A DNA stretch of 64,000 bases, from positions 517,306 to 581,305 of the forward strand of contig NW_019776102.1 in the NCBI RefSeq assembly GCF_001039355.2, read 5' to 3'. Both the position numbers and the translations under genes were made by a program. Shown here in pieces: positions 13,401 through 27,300 of the stretch. Below the pieces are notes generated by a model. That model was given only the letters and a program-made list of their open reading frames with translations. It did not search any database and was not told the origin of the DNA. This stretch comes from Lingula anatina. Its lineage: Eukaryota; Brachiopoda; Lingulata; Lingulida; Lingulidae. The first letter of the stretch is position 1. Each line of letters opens with the position of its first letter.

Positions 13401-15269
13401 ATTTTGAAACAAATTTGTTATCCTAGCAGTTTTCTTAATCTTGATTAAAAGCAGTGATCCAAACTATCTACTAAAACAAGTAGTCTTATAGCTCATCTTC
13501 TTTTGTCCAGAATTGCATTCAATCAAATTTGCCTGGATCATGCCATAGCCCAAAACTAACATTGACAACATGATACAAAAAACTTAAGATAAATCGAACA
13601 CTTGGGTGTGATATTTTTCTTGGATTAGAAGCAAGAAAGCTTTTCTTTGAGGACCTCAATAGAATTTTCTTCACTGAAATTAAAGTGTTTGCAGGTTTTA
13701 GGCTTCTGCAATATGGAGGATGTACATGATACTATGTTATCGCTGTGATATCAAATCTCCAGTTGGGATTACTGTCCTTGAATTTTCTAAACATCCCGTC
13801 CCACTTTAATTAAACATTGAAAAGAAAAGAAATTGTTTGGACACCATCAAATGAGTCACTTGGATGTCTGTGCACAGTATTCTGTTCATAGTTTAAGAAA
13901 TGAGTTGGATAAAGTGTCTTTGTTTTTACTTTCATTTAACCTCAAACTTGATTCTTTGCTCTGGTCACAATTTTCACTCCATACTTAAGCCAGGGGGATG
14001 GAAGTCAACATTCTTTGAGCATTTTTTTCTTTGTAATTTTGTTTGTTTTTTTCTGATTTGACATTGTGTTTTTGCATTTTCACCATTTCATTATTTTTTC
14101 ATGTTTTCTCAAAGAGTACACATGTTCAAGTTTATCCCTCTTTTTTGCTATACTTTAGTAAAATGCGTACCATACCCAATACATTGTATGTGTATTTGAT
14201 AAGTAAGATTTCTTTCTTAAACTTTTTTTCATAATTCACTAAAGGCACTTATTCATTTGTTGACACAAATACTGAGGATCCAGATTGTTTGTTAACTTCA
14301 ATCGCTCTGGTTAGGGCAAACAATAACCCAATATGCCAAACATTTTCAAGAGATCACTCTTCTGTTTATGCAATGGTAGATATAACATCCCTATCATTAT
14401 CAGAATCAACTCAGTTTGGGATGATCAAAAGTTTCGTCGTGGCGCTTCTGAGTTCATGGTATGCTTATTAGCTTAGATGCGAGAGTGCACCAAGTGGTCC
14501 GACATGTCTAAATATTTTCCCAGAAAACACTGGCAAATGCTTTTTTCTGAGAAATAGTTCTGGACATTGGTAAGGAAGTGAGGGCTGAACAGAGGTCATT
14601 TAGTGCGATTTTTTCAGACTGATAATCCTACCAGCTGACTGTTTTGAATTTTTTTTTCTATTTTGAGGAAAAAAGTTTTACCTCTGAATGGTCTCTAAAA
14701 ATAAGTGTACCTTACAAGCTTAACAGTTGGACTATTATTATGTACTTTGACTCTGCATTTTTCTGTAAAAAATTCTTACAAAAATGGAGTTTAATTATAT
14801 TACAATTGTAAACTTACATGAAAGTGTATATTTTGAATGGAAAAAGTTATTTCAATATTTCTAGGTGCTATATTTTTCTGTGGTTAGGAGTGTGGGTACC
14901 ACAGTGTGCAATGAGTAATTATACAGCCAACTTCTCACAGCTTGAAATCATTTTATAGTCTTTAATGTTCAAATTTTTTCAGGATTCTTGTTACTGAAGG
15001 GAGGGGCTCTGATTAATCAGGACAGGCACATGTACATACAAGCAATAACATGTATGTTTGAAAACGCTGTAATGCGTAACACACAACACAAATTTAATTA
15101 GCGTGTTCTCAATACATGATAAGAATATCATCAGTTGTTTGCCTCAGCATGGTCTCAAGTTTTCCCCCACTGTGTCCAGAAATCTATATCTGCAATCGCT
15201 ACTTAATCTTGGGTATATTAGATTTGATATGATTATTGAGATGTAGGAAAGAAAATCGAGTTCTTTCTG

Positions 15270-15272
15270 TCA

Positions 15273-15305
<33 letters not shown>

Positions 15306-15322
15306 TTCTCTCTCTCTCTCTT
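15270..15322. repeat. (CT)n microsatellite with TTT interruptions
   Basis: A pyrimidine tract of CT dinucleotides interrupted twice by TTTCT. No gene is evident around it. Confidence 0.9.
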
Positions 15323-18300
15323 GCTTTCCTTTACAATTAATTGGGGGAAAATGCCTGTCTGAACACAAGCTAGGCGCTATTATTTTACTCTCAGTGGGGA
15401 TTAAGCTTTGTTTTTATTCAGGTCTACCTTTATATGACCTTTAATCTGAAATTGTTGTTGAGACCAAAACCTGTCAAATTAAGATATCAGCAAATTTAGA
15501 AAAATTAGCTTTTTATTATGAATAATCACTTATAAAGATTTAAGACATTTCATGCAGACAGTACTTCGAATTTAAAATGTCTGACCTAATATGTTTGTAA
15601 ATGTGACATTTTCTTTAGAAATAAAAGTACATTTCCTCCATGTGATCACTTGCTTAAAAAAAAACTTTTGACTAAACTATAATTTTGTGATCACTGTCAT
15701 GTTTCTGGAGTTTTAAATCTAAGATTATCTTTAATTTATTACTAAACTACAGAACCATATATCCATACCCTCTAATTTGGAGCTGGTGACACATTTTACA
15801 CTTGTCTCTGTGTCTGTTTTGTCATTGACAATAACTGTTTAATGTGGGTGGATTAGTTATGACAGGGCATGTCACTAAACTATGTCAGATATTTGCATCA
15901 TAGTCTCTGATGATTAATTATAGATAATAATAAGAAAATGTAGTGTCTTTTGCTTTAGACGTCACTACAACGTCTCCTGTTCTGTCCAGACAAAATAGCC
16001 TCAGTCTCAAGTAAATTGCTGTGGAGTCATAGGTGTATTGGTGGGGGTGAGGGATTGTCAGGGACAATCTACTCAAACTTTAATTGTAGGTTTTACATTG
16101 TAGGCCAATTATAAAGTTGTTAAAGTTTTTCTCTTATGCACTTAGTCACTTTCTCTCGTCAAGTGTGAAGAGATCAAAGGCTAGGTTCTCCTTTAAGGCC
16201 AGGTTCACTTATTATTTGTGCATATCTTCCTGGCTGGGAAACAGCTTTTTTTGGCAAAGTTTTATTGTGTTTGATGGGAGATGTGAAAGAAAAGAAGCAT
16301 GGCATTCTCTTATTCTATCAACTTCTTTTGTTTGAATTTCCAATTCACGTATTGGAGGAATAAATCTATCAATCATTATTAGCCCCCTACTGCAATTTAC
16401 AGGCAAACAAAGTGCAATATGAGATTTTCAGATGTTTTAATGGGGTTATAAGAATTAAATGTTTCTTTTACTTATTCATTTTCCATTTTCCATTTCTGTC
16501 ACTCAAAAACACTTGTTTATCTGCATTACAGTAAATTACAAATTTGTATTGTTCTTTTGCTGTATATTAGAGCATGTATGCATTTTTTATCTCTGCATAT
16601 CTAATTCGGAAGTAAGATCATTGATTATACACTGCAGTTTTTTCTAATAAAAATTGAGTGATTAAAATGAGATAAATATGTCCAACAAATACTAATTCTG
16701 ATATTTAGTTGAAGCTCTCATAGTGATGTTCCAGTAGTGAGTAAGTAGAGGAGTGGTTGGTTGGATTGCTGGATGTTTACCAATGAAATATAATCTTAAG
16801 ATCAGAGAGATTAATTCCTTTTTGTGGCCTATTGAATGTCTCATTTTTTAAAGGATTTTTTCCATTATTGTGGTTAGCAAACTACTAATTAGTGATCAGA
16901 TGGAGTCTATAATTAGGGGGATTATTTTGTCTCAAGAGGGGTTAAGAGTGGATCTTCCAGCCCAATTAAGAGAGACTACCTGTAAAGGTATGTTGATATA
17001 GGTGCGCCCTTCATTTCAGCTAAAAGAACAATGTTCTGTGTCAATAAAGCACTGAATTATTTCCTTCCCTGATGTACCCACTGTCTACTTCTGAACGGAG
17101 GAAGCTTGTTGACCCAGCTCTTGCGCTGGCACTCACGAACAAATTGATGCTATTCTGAAAGAGTAGAATATCACTGAGAAAAACCTGTTGCACCAACTAA
17201 CCCTCAAAGGCTATTTCCACTGTGTATTTGTCCAGGCTCAATGCACCAGAATAATGTGTCCAAATCCAAGGTTATGCTTGGGGAATAAGTTGACATAAAG
17301 AGAAATAAATTTGTTTCTTAAACAAAAAGAATTTGGAAGGTGAGATGAAGGTGTGAGTGTGTCTATTTGCCCATTACTTTTAGCTGAGTTGTTGGCAAAC
17401 TTCACACTTTGAACTGATAATTGGGTTCCAATGTTTACAGCAAACAGAATCTTGTTGAACTTTCTCTCACTCAAAGAATTGGTTAATTTTGAATCAATTT
17501 GGTCCAATTTTCGGTAAGGCCCCTGCAGTTTTTGGAAGTTACATCCCTTTTTGTTCAAGTGTAAAGGGGTGGGAATGCCTTGCAGACTTGCCTGAAGCCA
17601 GCATCATGATATAATTTGTCGACTTTATGATAAAAAAGAAATGAGATATTTATAACAGAATTTGATAAAGGAGAGTAATAATAATAGATTTTGTTTCACC
17701 CAGAGGGGTGACTGTTGTAACACTAATTGCTACCACAAAAATGACAGTGGCCCAGGAAGTGGTGGGTAGACCTCCCCAGGGTAGGAAAAATTGGAATCTC
17801 CAAAGATGAAGATAATGTACGTGATGATCTAAGTGTCCATCATCCTGTACAACAGTCCATTATGAAATTGTTGTGGTAAATACCTCTGATAGAATAATTA
17901 ATAGGGAATATTCAGAAATCTCAGATAAGTATATTTACTTGAATTTTTTTGTCTATCTAGAAGGGGTGTCTAGTTGTCTTTATATGGAAAGACTCATTTC
18001 CAGTGATTTATTATTGAAAGCTATTCTTCAAATGTTTGTGATGTGTATTTTCTTGAATTTTCTTTTAAATTCATGATATCAACTCCATATCAGAGTTCTT
18101 GAATTTAGACAAATGGTGCAGGAAATCTACTTTGTAACAGCAAGGGTTGGTTGAATTCTCAATGTTTATTAGTTTAGAATTTCATTAAACTAATTTTCTA
18201 TAATTCATTTGATTGGTCTCAGTGGTTGTAAAGTCAAACTTGGTGAACTTGTGAGATGGATATTTAATAGCTTAATTTTACCCGGGAGATTAAGTTGTAG

Positions 18301-21300
18301 ATATGTCCCAATAAACTTAATCCAAGGGGAAAGCAGTTCATTCTTTTTCCCATTAAACCTTTGATTTCTTTGATCATTACTTGGATATTTTTCATTTTCT
18401 TAAAATGCTTGAATTTGTCAAAAGCTTTTATCATTTTTGTTCACTAGGATTAAAATATGTATCTTCGTATGATGAAAATGATAGTAACAATACATACTCT
18501 GTACTAAAATATCCAAAAATGGTTATTTTGTTATTTTGTTACAAATCATCTGAAGGTAATTTATGGCAGATCCTTTTCAGGTATACAAGTTAAAAGAGAG
18601 AAAAAATACAGCCCTTGCAATTTAGTTTTTAATGCTTACTTGAATAGGGTAGTCATGTTGGACCTAGACAAGAAAAGGGTGGTGCACTTTCATTTCAGGA
18701 TGATATATTACCAATGTGCCAGCTCCAGAGGCACTAATTACTATTGATTTGCACATTACAATGTAGCATAAAGGGAACATGTCTTTACAAAAAAGGAAAT
18801 AATTGATTGAAAGAAATACATCATGGTGCTTGTTTTCTCTAAATAATGAAAATAAGGATAAAAAAGATATAGCAAGGTCATTTTAAGTGAGTACTATTTT
18901 CATGAATTAAATTGTAATAACTTAATTAAAGGAGAAGCAGATGATGGGGAACATAAATAATGGCTGTTAACATAGGCAGCAGCAAGTATGACCATTGTTT
19001 GAAGGAAATGTCTGGAATTACCCAACTTGGGGATTGGTCAAGTGACCACAGGTAGTTGGGATTATTTTAAGAGTATATTTGTGGTCAGTTTTACAGCCAG
19101 TGAGTTGGATATGATCTCTTAATCTACTCCCCTGACTTGAACAGTCCAGTCAGAGGATGTTTGTACTGACCATTTGAACTAATGGATTATAAATTGCCTT
19201 TTGGTTATTCATGTCTAAATTGTTTTCACTGCACTTGAACTTTTGAATATGTTTCTTTCTATATAACCAAGTATTATTGCCTTTGATAATGTTTCAAGGA
19301 CTGTTTCGAATGAGATTACACAGATTGCATAATATGAAAATTCAGTTAGTGATAATGACAAGTTTGCACAAAATGGTGAAAGATTTATTTGGTGATATTT
19401 TTATTTGCTGAAATAACTTTGAGAAAGAATGTCATGAGGGTTCAAGTACTATATAGTCATAAATGTCTGAATCTGGGATAGTTTATATGTTCACTCTGTG
19501 ACCGTTTTTGCCAAGAACATCAAAGAAAACCATAAAAGATCATATGGAATAAAAATAAAAAAGATAATTTGATTACCCTTTCTCTAAAGAATTTTACAAC
19601 AACTGCAGTGATTGCCACGGGCATATATTTCACTTGTATTTTACCTGGATCTCAACATTTTGCACTTTCTATTCTTACATTTCCAATTAAACTTCTGCTG
19701 TTGAATAGTGCAGTGCATTATTATTGCCATTTTTTCTTTACATCATAACACTATTGAATTTAGCCAACAGCTAACACCACAATTTTCTTACATTTAACTG
19801 ACACTTTAACTACCTCTCTCAATTATGATGGTCTTTGATCTGATTTATATTATTTTAACAGCTTAAATCTGCTGTGTGTCTGTCGAAAAATACAAAATAA
19901 GATGTACTAAGGTATGTTTTCTTTGTGAATTGAAATATATTTCATTTCAACAAATTTTTGTGTGTTAATGTATGCACACACGCACATTCAAGCACGCATG
20001 CACATCACGCACACACAAACATACAAATGACTGTGGTCTACCCGTAAAAAAAAAGCTACCTGTTGAAAATCTAATGATGCAATCTGAGATCATGAAGTTC
20101 CCAGGGAAGAATTTCCAACTTGTACAAAGATGTCACAAATTTGGCAGCCATGAATGTACTTCAAAGGAAAATCTTGGGGAGACAGGTATCAAGACTAACA
20201 ATGCTATTATAAAATACCAAACCTACAGTTACCACGTATGGCACCTGTATTTTTCCTCAAATAAAGCAATTGGCTATTTAATACAATATTTGAATGTTCT
20301 GAAATTTGACATTTATAAATTACAGGGCTCTCCTTGAATAGAAAAGGCGTATATGGGTGATATGTACCTGTGTAAATCACAGGTAAAAGGATATTCTTAT
20401 AATAGTATTCTTAAAGTATTTCATCTCTATTCTTTAACATGATATTTGGTCTGTTATTAATCTTTTCTCGTTGTGAAATCTTTTTTAATGCCATGGCTCT
20501 TTATGAAGTGTCAGTTACAGTGTATAATTTTATTTATATTTACGTAAAAATTTGTTTGCAGGTGGTGTGTACAGGTTCTATAGGTATTCCTTTGCAAGGG
20601 ATATTTCTCAAGAGCCCTTAGGAAACTGCTATTGAAGCTTTGAAGAGAATGACATCAAAGATTTCAACCTGTTGCACCTTGAGGTCTTGAGCTGTCATGA
20701 CATATAGCCTGGAAGTCTGCTGCGGGGATCACTTGGTTTTTTCTGTGTCCCTGTGAGAGAAAAAAAATTTCAACCTCTCCAGCAGTAAATATTGTAGAGT
20801 GATTTGATGAGTGTCTGATGTAGTTTGTGAGGGTGACCCCATCCAGCAGAGAATGGAGTGCCTCTCATTTGTATCACTTAACCAGGCAGCAGGATTTAGT
20901 TAATGTCACATTTCAAAGTTAAGAAGTGTTTAGTGTAGTTCTACTTATAGGCAGCGCTGGAAGTTCACCTGATGTTTTAGGTTGATCTCGGGATGACACC
21001 TTAAGCTAAACAATCTTTTTTAATATATGAGTTCCACTTGTACTGATGTGGTCAGTATAAACTAGGACCCAGTAAATAAACATCAAACTAACATTTGCTT
21101 TGTGAGTCCTACTTTAAAATGAGTTTTTGCAGAAGTGGCAGTAAATTAAATTTTATTTCGGATTTTTCAAACAGTTAACCTGGAAGAAAAGAGATTGCTT
21201 TATCTGAGACTTCCTCTGCAGACACCTTGTTTATGTTTACACTCAATTTTGTTTCATATTTATGATGTGCCTAGAAAGATAGGTGTAACATTGCTTGTGG

Positions 21301-24300
21301 TATCTAAGTGCATGCACAGAACATGTTGGGGTACCTTACAGATCTTAAATTCCTAAATCTCCAAGATTGTGCTTTAATTAATTATAGCATAATACTCTAA
21401 GGTATCATTGGTAAGATTGTTTATCTGCTTGATGTGCGTCTTGACCCGTTGACCTCCTGTTTAATTTGTAAATTTAATGGAGTGATACTTATGCTCATAT
21501 CTCCCCCCTCCCTCCTCCATGTGCACCAAATCACCTGTCTGCGTGAAATCAAGTGCATTTTTGTACACATTCAAAGTAATGATTTTAAATAAATCAAAAT
21601 TTTTATTTCAAATTTATTTTGAAAGTTTTGTAATGCTAAGGCCTATTTATGGCCAGTAATCTCTAAACTAAACTGTGACAAGCATGTTTTATCATGAAAC
21701 ACAAATAAGCCCATATGTACTTCGAGGTCTTTTTTATTTTCGTACAAGAATATATTACATAAATAAGACTCTGTTACATGGTAACTTAAATAAAGAACAA
21801 TAACATATCGACACAAAAAGTGACACAAAACAGCTAGCACATACAAACTACTGTACACAGCTATATGTATGGTACACTTTGTACAATTTGTGATTTCTCA
21901 CTTCAGGCAGGACTAGCATCGACTTCTTAGAGCAAAAACGCATACTTCTGACTTTCATCCAATCTTGAAAAATATCAACTTTTTTGAAAGTATTTTCATA
22001 GCATGCATATTGCTGATGGTCTGATTTGGTATTACTAACCTTAACTACATGATTCTAATCTGCATTTCTGGTGACAATTTATTTGCATAGTGTTACATAT
22101 TCTTATGCTGTAGACCTTGTGCAGGTCTTAAAAACATTTGTTTCTGCTAAAACAAACTAAAACTGGCACTGAGTACATGTGTGGTGGAGGCCATTTGTGC
22201 AACTGATAAAAAGATTATCATGGTTAAAAATAACCGCGTCTGGGAAAAACTAGCTGTGAGCAGTGACTTGTGCATTGTTCTCTGCCTGCCAGGGCGTATT
22301 CTTCAAACTTTCTAAAAAAAAAATCATAATTTAGTGATAAAAATGTCGATAATTTTGCATAATCCAGTCAATAAACCATACTGGGTGAGGAACTGTAGCA
22401 CTAAGATTTTGAAATGACAATAAATAATTTTACACTCAAGTTTTTTTTTCTTCTCTGCTTAAAAGATACATTTTGAAAAGATGAACCTAATTTTTTCTAC
22501 ACATCACATCTCGCTGACTATACAAATGATGTTCACTGTGATGATTGATTTGACAATGTACAAACATGATTTGACTTTTAGCTGTCTAAAATATTATCAA
22601 TGTATCATGTCTGTACATTGTGCCGTATCAGTTTGATGAAATGATAAATAATTGCTTATTGTAATTGTCACCTCTGTGTTAACTCAGGTTTGATTTAATT
22701 GCCTCCCAAGACTTTGAGGTATAAATCCTGTACACATTATTATGGTGATAAAGCCATGTCGTTCCTGCCATGCCGTCCCGTCACTTGGGATCACAGGTTA
22801 ACGGTTAACAGCCAACACATCCCTCCCATCAAAATCCCTCATATTACACGCATTATCTAGTAATCATGCAAAATGATGACATAATGTCAAACCTAATGAC
22901 ATGATTGTCAATATATGGAATTAAATACTTCCCTGCTTATTTGAATTGGCAGTGCAGTTTGTTGATTAGGTGAAGAACTGAAGTGCCGACCCTTTTACCA
23001 TATCTGACCAGTTAATCCCCTGCTTAGATAAGGTACTTAGGTGAGCAGGATCAGGTGAGGCAAATGGCTTGGTAGTTAATTCTCTGATTTTTTTCAATAA
23101 TCTCATAATTAACACAAGTCTTCTTCATCTTATACGTGTTACAGAGGTGGTTTTGTGGTTCAGTACAAACTTCTACATTAGTTTGGAGTGTTACATTTAT
23201 AGAAGATACCTTACTGATCAGTAAAAAATGTTCTTAGAGAACATTCAAAACAGGTTCTTCTTTATTAAGCATACTTTATCAAGTTGCCACCATGAAAAAA
23301 AATGTGGCCTTAAGAAATATTCACCATGAGTATTTACCCTTAACAAAGATGTATTTGAGGTGTGGCCATATTCTGAAGGTCATTATTCTGCCTTTAATTT
23401 ACCACCCTCAGTAAGGAAATGTCTAGATAAACTCTTAGTGTATCCAGATTATAGAAAAACGAGTGCATTATGCCTCTTGTTACACAAAATCTTATGCTGT
23501 CACAGCATGTGATGTACCAAGATCACGTTCAATGGGATAAAAATCTGAGGTTTAGACAAACAAGGACAACGGGAAATCCTATATTTAGCTCAACTTAGGG
23601 TGGGGACAGTCTTTAAATAAGGACAAGTGACCAAATAGAGCACATTCAATGACTGATTGCAGAAATGATAATCATATTTCTGAAATGTCAAGCCTTTCAC
23701 ACCAGAAATATAATTGTTTCGGAACAGATTCTGTAGATAGTCGATATCTAAAGCAGCACCTCAGGTTTTTATCCCTACTGGCGGTAGCATTGCAGACTTA
23801 GTTGAAGAACTTGACTGAACATAGCCCCAATGCCACAGATGTCATGAGATTCCTGCTGAGGCAAGTATGGCGCTATTCTCTTCATCAAAAATGCAGGTAT
23901 TTCACCCCCTGAATGCCTCTGAGCTAACATCTAGCACTTATATACCAACAAATTTCACCTGATATGTTTCAGGTTGACATGCCCAACTTGTAATATAAGC
24001 ACACTTTGCACAACAAAACCAAGGATACTATGATCAAAGCATATGCCCTGTACTTGAAGGAAAATAAGGAAAGTACTTTTAAAAAATTGATTTTTTATGA
24101 AGATTCCTGCTTAATGATAGATCACAGACAATCGGGAGGGGGGGCTGTGAGCAGGAATGTAAACTGCAGTGAATTTTACTTGTGTAACATCAATTTTGTC
24201 TCTCACCACAATGTAAAATATACTCTATAACACATCTTTTTCTTCTTTTGATTAAAATTTCATAACTGTTGTCCAACACCATTACTGATGACCAAGTCCA

Positions 24301-27300
24301 GCAGTCACATATACATAAAAGTGACAAAAGATCGAGATGTCATTTGTAAAACACTCCATTTCTCTCAGAGAATGTTCTTTGGCAAAAGAGGCATTGGTGC
24401 GATGCCTTTGTGTCCTTGACTCTTGACATGGTGTGTGATTCTGAATCACAATTACCCATCCTTGTCTGCCCCATCATTGTCACTGGTATCAGCCTGTCAC
24501 AGTATTGAATATTGTCATTGTCATCACTTCAGGGAATAAATAAGTTAACACTCGTGGACAGTTTTGCATTCTTGGCAAATCTATTGTAGCTCATCTTCTG
24601 TGATGTGGATCTTATTCAGCTGATATTGCGGCTTAATCCAAACATGCTGGTACTGCACACATGAACTTTCCATTTTCTTTAAACTGCAAGAATAAAAAAT
24701 ATTGCCATTGATAAACAAACTCTAACTTGGGAATAAAAAGAAGTAAATGAAAAACAAATGAAGCAGGAATAACAATGACAGACACATGTTGAAAATATAA
24801 AAAAATAACAAAACAAGATAGAAAAAGCAAACACGAAAACAATTTGATTCTAAAGTATGCCAAACTGTCAATTATTTACTCTTAACATTAAATTTTTATG
24901 TTTCAAAAGTGATTAAAATCTTCAACAGATATCAAAATGTCCTTACAAAGCAATATTGAACTTGAGTTAATTATTTCCTTGTTATAATTGACAGGGACTT
25001 CTTGTGCTTATTATTAAAAGGTGTGCATATATATATGTGTCTCCTTTGTACAGTTATTCTTCCATGAAAGTGCTTTGAATGAGCACCGAATGTCAGGCAA
25101 CCAAATTGCTGGAGAGGTGATAAAAACATTAAAACCCCGCCATTTAGCTGATCTGATAAAATGCTAGGATCTCATTATGCAACATATTCACCATGATATC
25201 ATTTACATTGTTGATGAAATATTTAATTTTTTTTCTAAATCTTCAGTGACCATTATTTTAAAACTTTTCTGACAGAAAGAAACCCTTTGTGAGATTTGTA
25301 TGTCTTTGAGTATGGGAGAAAATAAAGGAGTGACTGTTTCTAGAATTTCAGCTTAATTGTTTGTCATTAAGAGTATGTTTTTTATCTTTCATTATTCCTG
25401 CTATCTTTGAGGGCAATAAAAGACTTAAACATTGGCACTTCCTTCCGGTCCCCCTCCTCTCTATGATCGTCTGTCACTATCTACACAATGTCTTAAATTG
25501 TCAGTAAAATCCCCATAAAATTTTCTTCTTTCATCAGCTTGATCATTTTAGCCACTGAAACCTCTCCACCTGTTTGTCTCTACCCTCAGTCTACTGATGC
25601 AGAAACGACATCTTGAGATGCTTTTATGTCTCATTTAACAGTGCCTTTCACCATTCACTTGCTCCTGTGTACAACAAATTTTCACAAGCACCTGGGTCTT
25701 AGGGTGGGGGCAAGCAATCATGGAGACAGGATAACCTTGTATAAAATCTTGAACACCTGTACAAAGAAAGTCAGGGGCTTGATCTTTGTCAACGTGCCAA
25801 TTGCATGTTTATATAAAGACACTTGATGATGTGCAGGGAAAATGAAGAAAAAAATGGGACTTCTGTACACTGCATATGTTTTATATATTTTAGCAGCAGA
25901 TCTTTAATTTATATCATTTGGACATAGCCTACTAGGGCTTCCTGATTGAATTCTATATTTAAACATGCCAGATTGGGGGAAAATTAGAAACTTTCCTCAT
26001 CTTAAGATGAAGTCAGTAAAAACAAGCTTAATAAAGCTTGAAATGCAAGTTGGTTGATTTTGAAATATTTCTACAAATCATTCTCTTCCATAAATCAAAC
26101 GTAGGCTGTTATTTCAAGTGGTTAGTGTTCTCATCAATTTTTCTGCCATATTTTGTCAATGGATGGCATATGCATGCCAGTAAGTGTATGGGGTTTTTAC
26201 TGCCAATGTTCTTTCTATTCTTGGTGCTGTGACGCCATTATTTACTCTACATTTAGAAATTCAAGTCTGGACTTAGTCTACAACAAAATTCTAATTTTGA
26301 GATGAAGCCATAACAATAATTTGGAGGATAAGACAAATAAAAGTATTATCAATAAAAGTCCACAGGAGACTTGGTTATTGGCCATTCATTTGCATCACTT
26401 TGTGCAGAGGGTTAGTAGCATGTTTTTGGAGCCACTGCACCCCCTCTCCTGCCACAACCCTTCCATAGAAAATATGATTGGAGACCAATGCTTGTTGTGC
26501 ATCAGGTGCTCAGAGAACAGCAAGCATCCAGGTATACATTGCCTTTGTTTTGATATCAACTTGAGCCTTGTTTTTTTCTCACATAGCAAAAATTCAGCTG
26601 GGGTCAAAAATAACAGTCGCTGGTCCAAGCTGTCTGGTGCTTTGGTAGCTGACCTTTATGACTGGTGGAATGTGATTACCATTACCTCGGCATTATTAAT
26701 CCACCTCACTAAACTGCTTTTTAAAATCCTTTTTCGTCCATAGTTTGTACTTTTGTACAACAGCGCCTGAGAGACTTATCAAACTTTTGTTATGTTACTA
26801 TCATATTTCTACATGCTTAAGGAGAATGTAATGCCTGCATTAAGAATCATGCCTGGTTAAAATGTGTCTTAATGTGGTATGGTATTTCTCTATATGTACA
26901 TAGCATGTTATATCTGAGTGCTACTTAACACAGATATACAGCTTCAGACTTATATTAAAGGTGAAAACCCTGGCATAGAGGTCTAACCAATATAAAGTGC
27001 TATTTCTATTTTTTTCTTTTTTAGCCTCCCTTTCTACACTCCCCGTCTGAATCCAACAGCGCTATCTTTCAACATTTTATTAATATTTTATATTTCTGGG
27101 ACACCTGCTTCACCTTTTTTTTCATTAAATCACTGTTTTTTCAGTGAAGCACAGCAACATCAAAGATCTCCCCAGCAATCAACACTTGTTTAGTTTCACC
27201 CTCCTCATTATTTAACATTTTTCATGTTGTATTTCAAAGATCAAAATGCCATAGTCAATTTTTTTAGTAAGACATGGGATACCTTGAAAAAAACTCCTCA

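Noticed and set aside
26321-26743. 140-codon plus-strand open frame
   Set aside because: It is the second-longest frame in the window, but its composition is like the surrounding AT-rich DNA, and it has no Kozak context, splice signals or recognisable motif. A minus-strand frame of 77 codons overlaps it. Judged to be chance.
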